This document shows, piece by piece, positions 7,649 through 17,137 of a stretch of 64,000 nucleotides of DNA. Origin of the DNA: Paraglaciecola chathamensis S18K6 (GTDB lineage Bacteria > Pseudomonadota > Gammaproteobacteria > Enterobacterales > Alteromonadaceae); assembly GCA_000314955.1 (NCBI GenBank), contig BAEM01000053.1, forward strand, positions 124,001-188,000, read 5' to 3'. Numbering within the stretch: the stretch's first letter is position 1; each line of letters starts with the position of its first letter. The notes under the pieces are model-generated. The model did not search any database, was not told the DNA's origin, and saw only the letters and a list, made by a program, of their open reading frames with translations. Position numbers and translations under genes: made by a program.

Positions 7649-10600
7649 CTATAACTGCGTGACGGTTACTTTCGGGGCCGATGGATCAGGGCCTGTTACT
7701 GTAAAGCGATACGTAGCGCTAGTGGGTATATCAATCATCAAGTTTGCCCCTGCGTATGTTAACTGCTTCGCATCGCCGATTGTAACTTGGGTATCCTCCC
7801 CTACGCCGCCGAGATCCACAGTTGACCAATCCCCGGTGGCAATCTTGAATTCATAGCTACCCGCGTCAATAGCAATATCCACCGAATAACTGCCATCTGC
7901 ATTGAAAACCAGCCCATCGACTTCTCCCCACCCGTTCATTGCACCGCGAATAAATACCGTGTTTTCACCAAACATCTGGGCATCGAATATGCTCAGCGTC
8001 GGGGCCGCTTTGTCACTGGCATCGAATACGAAGGTGTATTGACCATCATCAGCAAAGGTGACTGTCATATTCGAACCACCTGCTGCAAGGGCTTTACTCT
8101 GACCAACTGTGACATTGACGTCAGCATCCGCTGAACCAAAGTCCACTGTTGACCAATCAGCCGAGGCGACTTTGAACTCATAACTCCCAGCCGTCACGTC
8201 AATCGTACGGCTATACTGGCCACCAATGGTGTAATCCATCGGGTCATCTTCCCCCCACCCATTAAGCGACCCGCGAACAAACACGGTAGTGCCAAAGAAC
8301 GGCTCTTCATTATCAACCGTTAACACTGGCGCAGCTTTATCACTGGCATCTAGGGTAAACTTAAGAACCCGCGCTTGGCTAAGCGATAACTGCAAGTTCG
8401 CACCGCTAACCACTAAGGTTTTATCACTACCCAGTGTGACAGACTCTTGGGTGCTACTTGCTCCAAAATCTACCGTAGACCAGTCAGCTGAGGCGACTTT
8501 AAACTCATAATCACCCGGCTCGACACTGATAACAGCAGAATATACACCGTCACCTTGATAGGTCATTTCATCTGCTTCGCCCCAATCATTCATTGCACCG
8601 CGCACGAATACCGACGTGCTGCCAAAGGGCACCACATCAGGCGCGCCAGAGGTGGCGTAAGCAGATAAACCTGTACCTTGTGCACCCATTTGCGGCTTAA
8701 CAAAAACGGCCGTTGTCAGTGCAGGTACGGTGAACAACCCTTTACCTTCGTTATCACCTTCCCCTTGAGCGAAATGCGCCCCGCGCACTTGGCTATCAAC
8801 TGAGTTCATCAGCACCGAATGTAATTCGAAGCCTTGTGCTGTGGGTATGCCATGGGTTTGCTCCTCGTTACTGCTATTTACTACAACGACAAGAGCATCA
8901 AGCATTGGGTCGAGATCGGCTCTTGGGTTTTCGTCACCTTCACCTTGTGCATCACTGCTACCCACGCCATCGTCTATGCTCATCACTATCAGCCCTTGGG
9001 TTTGTCGTGATCCGATATTGTGAAAGCCAATGCGGTCGATAATGTCTTCGGCGCTAGTTAAGCGAAATAAAGGTGATGAACTGCGTATTTTAAGCAGTTC
9101 ATTGAATACATTTGAGGCGAACTCTATTTCTGTCATGCTAGCAGCGCGCTCAGGACTATAGATAAAGTTAGCCATTTCAGCCCAGCGGCTTTCGTTATCT
9201 TGCGCTAACGGTAATCCCACCAGCCAGTTATTGCTGTTCATCGTGAAATCGACGTAATTGAACCAATCACCTGCATCATAGGTGTTGCGATCCATAGATT
9301 TTGAGCGCAAGAAGTCACCGCCTAATTGAAAGAACGGAATACCTTGCGAGATCAATGGAATCGTCGCGGCGATATTCTGCGCTCGAACACGCTCAGCGAG
9401 TGTCATGTCGCTAGGTAATGTGTACTGCAGTTGATCCCACAAGGTTTCATTATCATGCTTAGATACATAATTAATGATGTCAGCCGGGTCCAACGCATAC
9501 CCCCCTATGTTACTCGTTTGAGACGCTGTGCCTTTGTAGTCTTCTAAGATGTAGTCAGTCAGGGTGCCAGCAAGGCTCATTTTGACTTTGTCTTGGGCAG
9601 CTAATGCGCTATCACTTGGCTCGCGGCTGAATATTTGCCCTTGACGCACCGCTTCGCGAATGCGGTCGTTGTAGGTGCCGATTTGCGTACCTGCCATGTT
9701 AATTTGCGTGGCTTGCTCGTAACCTCTGTCTTCTTTTATCCAACCTTCACCATACAAGTAATTATCTTCATCAACGGCTTTAACAGCTGCTTCTAAGCGC
9801 AGCATGGTGTCTTTAGTAGCTTGGCTCATTATGTCAAAGCGGAACGAGTCAAACTTATACTGCGTGGCCCACATGACCAAAGAATCTTGCATGAACTTTT
9901 CCATCATGCGATTACGTGGTTCGGTATCGTCACAGCAGGTTTCACGCACGATTCCACCAGTAAGCGTGTCATATCTGTGATAATAACCAGGCACGACTTT
10001 ATCCAGCACTGACTTGCCGTTTAGGCCTGAGGCGTTGGTATGGTTGTACACCACATCAAGCGCTACGCGCAGGCCCATTTCATGTAACGACTGGTTCATA
10101 GCGCGCATTTCTTTTATACGCGTTACCCCGTCAGCATTAGATGCATAACTACCTTCAGGTACGTTAAAATGATAAGGATCATATCCCCAGTTGAATCTGT
10201 CATCACTGCGCATTTGTTCCGTTAATGCTTGGGCTTTTTGCGGCTCAGCAATAGCATCGTAACTGTCAAATACGGATTGCAACGTGGCATCAGCGTTTTG
10301 CTCGTCGCACACTTGAGCTTGGCGATTTAGTCGACATAAATCCCCCACTGTACTGGTTAAATCAACACTTTGGCTTTCGTCCTCATTGACGGTAGCCATA
10401 TCATTTGCTGGCAATACATGAAAATGCGTTAAGCCATTTTCAACTAACTTAGCCAAATGCTGATTCGGTACACTGCCCTGTTCGGTGAACGCCAGGTATT
10501 TACCGCGATTTTCTGCGCTGGTGCTTTCATCCCGTACACTAAAATCACGAATATGTCCTTCATAGATAACGGCGTCTTCTGGGTTGGTAACAGTCGGAAT

Positions 10601-12001
10601 AACATGCGTTTCCCAGCCCTCAGGTTTTAAATCATCATCATTTAAATTCACGAACTGTGAAAATCGGCTATTGGTTGACAAGCTTAATGAATATGGGTCG
10701 GTGGTCAGCATGGTTTCAAGCGCCATGCTGACCGGGTGATACGCTGTTATTTCGAAGCGATACAACTGACGGTCTAGTTCGTCGCCCCCTTCGTAGCGCC
10801 AAACACCGCTGTTGGCATCAAGCACCATGGGATAGCTGGCTGTTTCGATTTTTGCCTCGTTAAACAGTTTCAAGCTCACAGCCTGTGCAGTGGGCGCCCA
10901 TACGTTAACCTGAATACCTGCATCTGTGTACACAGGCCCCAACGTGGCTTCGTCAGCGTCATTTTCGCCAGAGGTATAAAGTGCATCAATCCCGTTCGCC
11001 AATTGAATCTGCGTCGCACCGTTAAGTTCGCCTTGTGCATCATATGAGGCTAAAACCGCTTGGGTTTTAAGCACCTCTTTCGCCTCATCAATGCTCCAAT
11101 CTCCCTCAAAGGCCAGCATATCGGCCAAATGCGGTACACGTGCTTTTTGCTCATCGGTCAGTTCTATTTCCTCAAGCTCAAAGGCCGTGCCATTTAGGCC
11201 CGTGTCTACATCAACGGTAAGGTCAGCCGTAGGTGAATAATGTAGCTTCACTTGGCTCACAGTCGTGGGATCAATATCCCACAGCAAGGTATTACTATCT
11301 ATCCAGTGGGCCGAAGCGCCATCAATCTTCACCGGTTGCGGCCCTAAAGACACAATCGGGAATTCAAAAATAGACGCGACACCCGTAAAGGTGAAATTCA
11401 TTCTGGCGAAATCAGGATCGTCTTGCGACAAAGGCATCTTAAAATCGCCACCGCCAAGTTCCTTGCCTGCATCATCGGTCCCTATATGAATAATAAAGTT
11501 ACCACAAGCCCCAGGTGTGCCCGCATATCCGGGCTTTAAATCAACAACCCAGTAAGCACCATAGTTAGGATCGATACCTGTGTGCTCTCGGCCATTTGCC
11601 CAATCGGTATCGGCATCAGCGTAAGCGTCGCATGTGTCGTTGTTCCACGTATGCAATCGATACCTAGTGTATGTCTCGTCATTTGGGCTATTGTCGGCCC
11701 CTTTCTCGGCTAAATTAAAGTACAGTACTGCTTCGTCCATCGCGGCGCTTGCCATAGGTGCAGGTGCGCTAGGGTCGGCACCGACCACACAAGACTCATT
11801 TAGGGCATCAGGCACAGTAGGCGGCGCGCAGCTGATAGGTTCAGGTGCAACGCAACTTGTACCTGAGGCATCGGGTACATTGGGCACACTACACGTGAGT
11901 AAGGTTGTTCCGGGCTCAGAGCCTGAACCGCCACAACCTGAGAGGCTAAACAAACTGATTGAAATTGCCATTAATGGCAGGCTATTTGTGCGAGTAAACA
12001 T
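7649..12001 (-). CDS. pulA: Lipoprotein pullulanase (GH13 alpha-1,6-glucosidase) with three C-terminal repeats
   Basis: About 1450 residues; hydrolyses alpha-1,6 branches of pullulan, glycogen or starch fragments. The ATG at 12001 is chosen over upstream GTG (12034) because GGAG lies 9 nt before it and it directly opens the signal peptide. Lipobox LSGC places the acylated Cys near residue 23, so the enzyme is membrane-anchored, probably at the outer membrane. GH13 landmarks: NWGYDPYHFNVPEG, LRVALDVVYNHT (region I), FRFDIMSQ with the nucleophile Asp near 721, YGEGW with the acid/base Glu near 750, and YVSKHDNETLWD with the transition-state His-Asp near 849. N-terminal domains are of pullulanase N/CBM type. 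Residues about 1120-1450 are three about 110-residue repeats, each with VFVRGAMN.WGE, GSYEFKVAS and DWSTVDFG, probably starch-binding. It lies 72 bp after the TBDR gene: same operon. Confidence 0.92.
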   Translation of the reverse strand: MFTRTNSLPLMAISISLFSLSGCGGSGSEPGTTLLTCSVPNVPDASGTSCVAPEPISCAPPTVPDALNESCVVGADPSAPAPMASAAMDEAVLYFNLAEKGADNSPNDETYTRYRLHTWNNDTCDAYADADTDWANGREHTGIDPNYGAYWVVDLKPGYAGTPGACGNFIIHIGTDDAGKELGGGDFKMPLSQDDPDFARMNFTFTGVASIFEFPIVSLGPQPVKIDGASAHWIDSNTLLWDIDPTTVSQVKLHYSPTADLTVDVDTGLNGTAFELEEIELTDEQKARVPHLADMLAFEGDWSIDEAKEVLKTQAVLASYDAQGELNGATQIQLANGIDALYTSGENDADEATLGPVYTDAGIQVNVWAPTAQAVSLKLFNEAKIETASYPMVLDANSGVWRYEGGDELDRQLYRFEITAYHPVSMALETMLTTDPYSLSLSTNSRFSQFVNLNDDDLKPEGWETHVIPTVTNPEDAVIYEGHIRDFSVRDESTSAENRGKYLAFTEQGSVPNQHLAKLVENGLTHFHVLPANDMATVNEDESQSVDLTSTVGDLCRLNRQAQVCDEQNADATLQSVFDSYDAIAEPQKAQALTEQMRSDDRFNWGYDPYHFNVPEGSYASNADGVTRIKEMRAMNQSLHEMGLRVALDVVYNHTNASGLNGKSVLDKVVPGYYHRYDTLTGGIVRETCCDDTEPRNRMMEKFMQDSLVMWATQYKFDSFRFDIMSQATKDTMLRLEAAVKAVDEDNYLYGEGWIKEDRGYEQATQINMAGTQIGTYNDRIREAVRQGQIFSREPSDSALAAQDKVKMSLAGTLTDYILEDYKGTASQTSNIGGYALDPADIINYVSKHDNETLWDQLQYTLPSDMTLAERVRAQNIAATIPLISQGIPFFQLGGDFLRSKSMDRNTYDAGDWFNYVDFTMNSNNWLVGLPLAQDNESRWAEMANFIYSPERAASMTEIEFASNVFNELLKIRSSSPLFRLTSAEDIIDRIGFHNIGSRQTQGLIVMSIDDGVGSSDAQGEGDENPRADLDPMLDALVVVVNSSNEEQTHGIPTAQGFELHSVLMNSVDSQVRGAHFAQGEGDNEGKGLFTVPALTTAVFVKPQMGAQGTGLSAYATSGAPDVVPFGSTSVFVRGAMNDWGEADEMTYQGDGVYSAVISVEPGDYEFKVASADWSTVDFGASSTQESVTLGSDKTLVVSGANLQLSLSQARVLKFTLDASDKAAPVLTVDNEEPFFGTTVFVRGSLNGWGEDDPMDYTIGGQYSRTIDVTAGSYEFKVASADWSTVDFGSADADVNVTVGQSKALAAGGSNMTVTFADDGQYTFVFDASDKAAPTLSIFDAQMFGENTVFIRGAMNGWGEVDGLVFNADGSYSVDIAIDAGSYEFKIATGDWSTVDLGGVGEDTQVTIGDAKQLTYAGANLMIDIPTSATYRFTVTGPDPSAPKVTVTQL

Positions 12002-12073
12002 ACGTTTATACTCCATAAAAATGTTATCAAACACCGTGCAGGTTTATGCCAGTGTATAAAAATGCGTTAACGA

Positions 12074-15000
12074 CTAGAGTGAGTACGTCACACCAAGAAA
12101 TATCTGGCGCCCAAAGTATTGAATGGTCCCTGTTTGGGCCTCACTGCCAAAGTAACTTTTGGTGGGTTCATCGGTGAGATTATTCACTTGAAACAACATG
12201 CCGAGGTTCTCGTTAATGTTGTATGACGCTTGGTAGTCAATCACTGTTTCTGAGTCGAAATTAACCACTTGCTCATTTACGGCCACTTGCTTCGATACAA
12301 ATGCATCACGCCAACGCACACTAAGCCGTGTTTCAAAGTCTTCGTATTCCCAAAATAAAGTTGCCGCGACGACGTTTTCAGATAGGCCTGGCAAGGTTTG
12401 CTCGACAGAGGCACCGCCTAGCGTAGTTTGCGTTTGTATTTCACTTTCGGTGTAGGAATAACTGGCGCTCATGCCCAAGCCTGACCATAAATCAGGAAGG
12501 AATGAATATATCTGCGTATACGACAGCTCAGCTCCGCGAATGTAACCCCCTTTATCATTGTTCACCGCAGTTTCATAACCGCCGTTTTCAGTGGGCACCT
12601 GCACAGACAAACGCGAACCATCGTCATTAAATAATGGCTCACCTTCTTCGTCAGTAACGAGCACCGTTATTTCAGTGGGAATGGTGAAGCCATTGCCTGT
12701 AAAGTCGAAGGGATCTTCTTTGAAGGTGTTAATGAAGGACTTAATGTCTTTGTAAAAAAGTGCCGCAATGAACGCACCGTCGGTATCTTCAAAATACTTC
12801 TCATAGGAAATATCGTATTGATCAGCATAAAACGGACGAAGATAAGGGCTGTTGGTTGCGCTACCAGAAATGATTGCTGTCGGTTTTGACAGAACAATCT
12901 CCCCAGTGTCTTGGTCGCGAAACGCTTGCACGTCTTCTACTCGCAAGGTGGCGTTGGCAAATAGCCGATTTATTGGTGCGCGGCCGAGCACCTTAGCCGC
13001 AGCAAATCGCAGTTGGTCGCTGTCTGTTAATTTGAAATTCAGGTTAATTGACGGCAGATAATCACGATATTTATCTGTTAATAAGGCTGGTCGATAAAAG
13101 TCATTTACCAAGCCGGCATCATCGGTAATGTACTGGGCACCATTTTCTGGGTTGCCTCGGGTATCAATGACTTCACCCGTTTCTGGGTCAATGATGTCCG
13201 CTGACACATCTTGCAGTACGGTGGATGACTGTTCAGTATCAACCATACGCACACCCACATTACCAGTAACAGGTACACCAAACAGCTCTGTATCTATATT
13301 GGCCATAATGTACGCTGCTTGTACCTTTTCAAACACCTTGCCACTTTCAAGCATGGTCCAACTGGTGTTTGGCCCTTCACCTGGCCCGTTTATGACACCT
13401 GGGCTGCCCGTGCCCCAGGTCTTCACTGGCTGAGGTATACCTGCTGGGAACCACGCATTGAGTGCAGAATTTAAGTCAATTGAAAGGTAACTAGGCAAAT
13501 AGCTGAAATCACCTTCCCAATCCACGACTTCTACCATGTCATCGGTTAAGCGAAGTGGAGGCTGACTGGCTGAAAAGCTAGAATCACTGCCATATTCAAA
13601 CACCGAGCGATCATTACTGTATTCACGATCTGAGTAACGCGCGCCAAATTCTATTGACGATAAAAAGGCGTTGTCATCAAACTCGTAGGTCATGTCAAAA
13701 CGATACGCGTTTAACTCATCCTCGTTTTCATAGGGGTAAATGCCGTATTTTGTGACCATAACACGGTCAAGATCGGTGAATGCTTCAGCTTGACTGAAAC
13801 CTACATCAGGTAAATCTAGACTATGCAGTAAGTAACTAATGGAAATATCACTGTCAAACACAGGCAAATCGGCGTTGGCATCTTCCCCTACGAGCGCCCA
13901 TAACAAGCCGTTTCTAAAGTCACTTTTGGCAATCGACTGTGACACGTCAAACGCTAGGGTTAGATTATCGGTTGCTTGCCAATCAGCATTAATACCGAAA
14001 CTGGATACTTGATCGTAATCTTGATTATCATCATTAACCAACTCCACACGCGTAAAACTTTGTGAAGTGCGGTTGAAGGTGCCGCCGATCACCGCGTTAT
14101 CATTCAAGATGGGGTTAGCCACTGCCGCTGAAGCACCACCAAGTTTCACCCGAAAACCGCGAGCGAATTCTTCGGAATCAAATTTAGACAAGAAGGCATC
14201 TGCTGTTAAGGTAAATGTGTCAACTGGGGTCCATTCAATGGCCGCCATATAGCCGTCGCGTGTTTCTTCGCCGCCTTTGTGTTGTAGCTCAAACCCCTCA
14301 CTTAAAAATTCGTCATCCCCGTCGTTATTTACATCTTTTGTCGCGTTGTACGCAAGCCCCACAAACTGGGTAGACACACTAGGCTGAAACAGCCGTGCAT
14401 AACCCAGTGCAACACCGAGCGTATCGTCGAGATATTTACCTTGATAAGACAAACTCAAGCGATGACCAAACTCTTCTGCGTCAGAGACTTCTCCTGCTCG
14501 GTCGTTGAACATACCTCGTGCGTTTACATTAAACGTGTGTTGCTTATCGTTGCTAAGAGGACTTGCCGTTTGTAGCTCGACGCTACCTGCAACGCCGCCT
14601 TCGATAAGCGATGCCTTGGGTGATTTATAGACTGCAGCTGAAGAAATTAATTCTGATGGGTACTGATCAAACTCGATAGAGCGCGACCCGCTTGTAGATA
14701 CTTGCTCCCGGCCATTGAGCGTTGAGAACACAAAATCGCCAGACATACCGCGGATGTTTATCTCCGCAGCTTGACCGCCGGTTCTAACGGCTGAAATACC
14801 TGGAAGACGTGTTAGCGCATCCGCCATAGACACATCAGGCAAACCACCTAAATCATCGGCAGAGATCTGCTCTGATACGGTGTCACTAAAGCGTTTTTGA
14901 TTCAGGGATTGTATGAGACTGGTTGCAAACCCCCTGACTTCAATGCGTTCTAGTCCTTGGGCATTTTCCCCTTGCTCATTTTCAACCGGTTTATCAGCTC

Positions 15001-15130
15001 TTTGTGTTTGTTCGGTACTCGTTTTAGTGACTTCTTCTATTGATTGCTGTGCGAATGCTCCCCCCGCTATTAGGGTTGAGCAACTTGCCAGTAACGCAGC
15101 GGTAATTAAATTCGGTTTGAACCTTTTCAT
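12074..15130 (-). CDS. TonB-dependent outer-membrane receptor (putative maltodextrin type)
   Basis: 1018 residues. Signal peptide MKRFKPNLITAALLASCSTL...AFAQ, then ERIEVRGFATSLIQSLNQKR (TonB-box region) and the plug domain DTVSEQISADDLGGLPDVSMADALTRLPGISAVRTGGQAAEINIRGM. The rest is a 22-strand-barrel-like pattern ending in the aromatic terminal strand GRQIFLGVTYSL. Size and the plug wording (SMADALTRLPGI...) match the large oligosaccharide-importing TBDRs of Alteromonadales. Co-transcription with a pullulanase 72 bp downstream points to maltodextrin uptake (inference). A 14-bp near-palindrome 151 bp upstream is shared with the second receptor of the locus. It begins downstream of, but on the same strand as, the halogenase pair, with a 507-bp gap. 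Confidence 0.93.
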   Translation of the reverse strand: MKRFKPNLITAALLASCSTLIAGGAFAQQSIEEVTKTSTEQTQRADKPVENEQGENAQGLERIEVRGFATSLIQSLNQKRFSDTVSEQISADDLGGLPDVSMADALTRLPGISAVRTGGQAAEINIRGMSGDFVFSTLNGREQVSTSGSRSIEFDQYPSELISSAAVYKSPKASLIEGGVAGSVELQTASPLSNDKQHTFNVNARGMFNDRAGEVSDAEEFGHRLSLSYQGKYLDDTLGVALGYARLFQPSVSTQFVGLAYNATKDVNNDGDDEFLSEGFELQHKGGEETRDGYMAAIEWTPVDTFTLTADAFLSKFDSEEFARGFRVKLGGASAAVANPILNDNAVIGGTFNRTSQSFTRVELVNDDNQDYDQVSSFGINADWQATDNLTLAFDVSQSIAKSDFRNGLLWALVGEDANADLPVFDSDISISYLLHSLDLPDVGFSQAEAFTDLDRVMVTKYGIYPYENEDELNAYRFDMTYEFDDNAFLSSIEFGARYSDREYSNDRSVFEYGSDSSFSASQPPLRLTDDMVEVVDWEGDFSYLPSYLSIDLNSALNAWFPAGIPQPVKTWGTGSPGVINGPGEGPNTSWTMLESGKVFEKVQAAYIMANIDTELFGVPVTGNVGVRMVDTEQSSTVLQDVSADIIDPETGEVIDTRGNPENGAQYITDDAGLVNDFYRPALLTDKYRDYLPSINLNFKLTDSDQLRFAAAKVLGRAPINRLFANATLRVEDVQAFRDQDTGEIVLSKPTAIISGSATNSPYLRPFYADQYDISYEKYFEDTDGAFIAALFYKDIKSFINTFKEDPFDFTGNGFTIPTEITVLVTDEEGEPLFNDDGSRLSVQVPTENGGYETAVNNDKGGYIRGAELSYTQIYSFLPDLWSGLGMSASYSYTESEIQTQTTLGGASVEQTLPGLSENVVAATLFWEYEDFETRLSVRWRDAFVSKQVAVNEQVVNFDSETVIDYQASYNINENLGMLFQVNNLTDEPTKSYFGSEAQTGTIQYFGRQIFLGVTYSL

Positions 15131-15637
15131 GCGTGTGTCCCATTACGTATGACGAACGTTCGCTTCACACTTTCTAGGTTAATTTTCAACTCAAGATAAG
15201 CGTTATATTTTGAAACGAAGTGCGTCTTGTTGTTTCCAGCTGAAGATGTTAACGCCTAGTTAACAGCCAAAACAACGCACTGCATACGTATTCAACAAAT
15301 TATTAACAAACACAAATTAAGATATAGCTCTTGACGAAATTTAAAAGCACCTTAGCAGCATCATCACTGCATTTAGCAAACTTTAAGACCACAATTACAG
15401 GAGTTTAATAATCAACCTCCACAGTTCCATTATCGCGACATCTCGTACTGACAGGTGCATACTCATGCAAAATAACAGCGACAAAGCCTAATAAACGAAA
15501 CAAACTGTTAACAATGCAATCGGGAAGCAAACCGCTTTTACGAATGAATCATAAAAACGAGATGGCATTTTATAATGATAGGAAGTGGGTGAATTATTTT
15601 AACGTATTACCTTAACGTACTATCTTAACGTACTATC
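15131..15637. other. Promoter region of TBDR-pullulanase operon, 507 bp
   Basis: Separates the second halogenase stop from the TBDR start; all genes point the same way. It holds the operator-like palindrome (15281-15294), an AT-rich segment TTATTAACA-like at about 15299-15310 that recurs near the second TBDR, and, at its right end, a 13-bp tandem repeat. No small gene recognised. Confidence 0.6.
15281..15294. promoter_or_regulatory. Operator-like palindrome, copy 1
   Basis: TGCATACGTATTCA with the perfect 8-bp core ATACGTAT, 151 bp upstream of the TBDR start. The identical 14-mer occurs upstream of the second TBDR (21729-21742), each flanked by a TTATTAACA-type stretch. The size and central CG dyad fit a LacI-family repressor site; the regulator is not in the window. 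Confidence 0.65.
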
Positions 15638-15645
15638 TTAACGTA
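15599..15645. repeat. 13-bp tandem repeat overlapping the halogenase stop
   Basis: Four copies of TTAACGTA at 15599, 15612, 15625 and 15638, each followed by a variable CTATC-like pentamer. The last copy contains the stop codon of the second halogenase, so the array was built from the gene's own 3' end. Confidence 0.9.
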
Positions 15646-17134
15646 GGTTCTCAGCGTGATTACTGAAATTCAACGCGCAACCCTGAAGAAAAGATTCAAT
15701 ATTCTGTTCTTTGTATAGATCCCCTGTGCCCGGTTGTTTTGCGGCCAGCGGCGGAAACGCACCATAACCAGATAACAAGCAATTCCATGATACGGCGTTG
15801 AAGTGGCTTGATAGGTTTTGTCGGTTGATTTCCGCTTCTAAATCCCCGCGCTTGTACCAAACATCTAATATTTGTAACAGTGACTCTGACAAATGCATAT
15901 TATTGCGGTTTGCGCGCCAATACTCACTGTCATTTCGTGTATTGAGCTTGTAGTGAGCGACGATATAGTCCCGTGTCCGCTCAGTTCTGTGGTGCATTTT
16001 AGTATTGTATTGCCCCTGCAAGCGATTGGTAAAACCGCCCTCTTCAAACTCTAGTATGAACTGCTCAACAGATATCTGCGCGAGGTGCAAAGCTGTGGCT
16101 TCTAGAGGCTCAATAAAACCCGCTGATAAACCAATGCCTAAACAATTGTTTTGCCATTGCTTGGCAAGCGACCCGACCTGCATGGATAAGTGGCGACATT
16201 CAATGTCTTCGCCCAGCTGTAAGTGTTGCTTCAATTCACGCTCAGCGTGATTAGCGCTGATAAAGTCTGAGCTGTAAACATAACCATTACCAAAACGGTT
16301 AGTCAGGGGTATTTTCCAGCACCACCCTGCTGATAACGCAGTAGATGTCGTTTCTACCGGAATATGCTTGCCTATAGGTGTTGGCACAACCACAGCGGAA
16401 TCATTAAATAGGTTTTCTTGGTAGCAGTTAAATTTAACCCCTAAGGTTTTTTGCATAAGTACGCTAGAAAACCCGCTGCAATCTACAAACAAATCGCCTT
16501 TAAGTTCTCGACCATCTTTACAACACAAAGCGGCAATATCACCATTTTCGTGCTGCTTTACCTGGTCTACATTGGCTTGAATATGCTCAGTACCCAGGCT
16601 TATCGCATGCTGTTGTAGAAACACCCCTAACAGATGGGAGTCAAAGTGGTAACCGTATTCCATACGAAAAGGGAAATTAGCAGGGGTTTGCGGCCCTTTA
16701 TTTTGCTTTGCCAACACGCCGTTTAGTAAAAAATCCGCTGGCTCTGTGTGGGTATCAAGCCCCAATCGCCGCGTTCTGGCGTTAACCAAAAACGCTCTTT
16801 GGGTAAAGGTATCAATTTGTGAAACAAAGGGATGGCTATAACAGTCGATTCCTGAGGCAGGGCTGAAGCCTTTAAAGGCAATATTCATCTTGTATGTGGC
16901 GTTACATTGGCGCATCCAATCTGCATCAGCAATGCCTAGCATACTGAAAAAGCGTTTCAAGGTAGGAGTAGACCCTTCCCCCACACCCACTATACCGATA
17001 TCGGGTGATTCCACCAAAGTGACTGTCAGTTGGTTATTCGCTAATCTATCAGCCCATTTATGAGCAAACAAATTAGCGGCCATCCATCCTGCTGTGCCGC
17101 CACCGAGAATAACGATATTAAACGGTTGAGACAT
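15638..17134 (-). CDS. Flavin-dependent tryptophan-halogenase homologue B
   Basis: 498 residues. FADH2-dependent halogenase fold: Rossmann motif GGGTAGW at residues 11-17, NATYKMNIAF containing the Lys that corresponds to the catalytic Lys79 of RebH/PrnA, the class signature AGWCWKIPL (WxWxIP), and GFIEPLEATALHLAQ carrying the Glu equivalent to RebH Glu346. Length is close to tryptophan 7-halogenase (about 530). All key residues are present, so it should be active, but the substrate need not be free tryptophan. It begins 3 nt after the stop of halogenase A: translationally coupled pair. No flavin reductase gene is nearby; a general cellular one would be needed. Homologues next to TonB-dependent receptors are common in marine Alteromonadales and Caulobacterales, with unproven role. 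Confidence 0.9.
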   Translation of the reverse strand: MSQPFNIVILGGGTAGWMAANLFAHKWADRLANNQLTVTLVESPDIGIVGVGEGSTPTLKRFFSMLGIADADWMRQCNATYKMNIAFKGFSPASGIDCYSHPFVSQIDTFTQRAFLVNARTRRLGLDTHTEPADFLLNGVLAKQNKGPQTPANFPFRMEYGYHFDSHLLGVFLQQHAISLGTEHIQANVDQVKQHENGDIAALCCKDGRELKGDLFVDCSGFSSVLMQKTLGVKFNCYQENLFNDSAVVVPTPIGKHIPVETTSTALSAGWCWKIPLTNRFGNGYVYSSDFISANHAERELKQHLQLGEDIECRHLSMQVGSLAKQWQNNCLGIGLSAGFIEPLEATALHLAQISVEQFILEFEEGGFTNRLQGQYNTKMHHRTERTRDYIVAHYKLNTRNDSEYWRANRNNMHLSESLLQILDVWYKRGDLEAEINRQNLSSHFNAVSWNCLLSGYGAFPPLAAKQPGTGDLYKEQNIESFLQGCALNFSNHAENLR

Positions 17135-17137
17135 GCT

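Noticed and set aside
11634-12059. 141-residue plus-strand ORF antisense to the pullulanase start
   Set aside because: Antisense shadow of a confidently coding signal peptide and N-terminal region.
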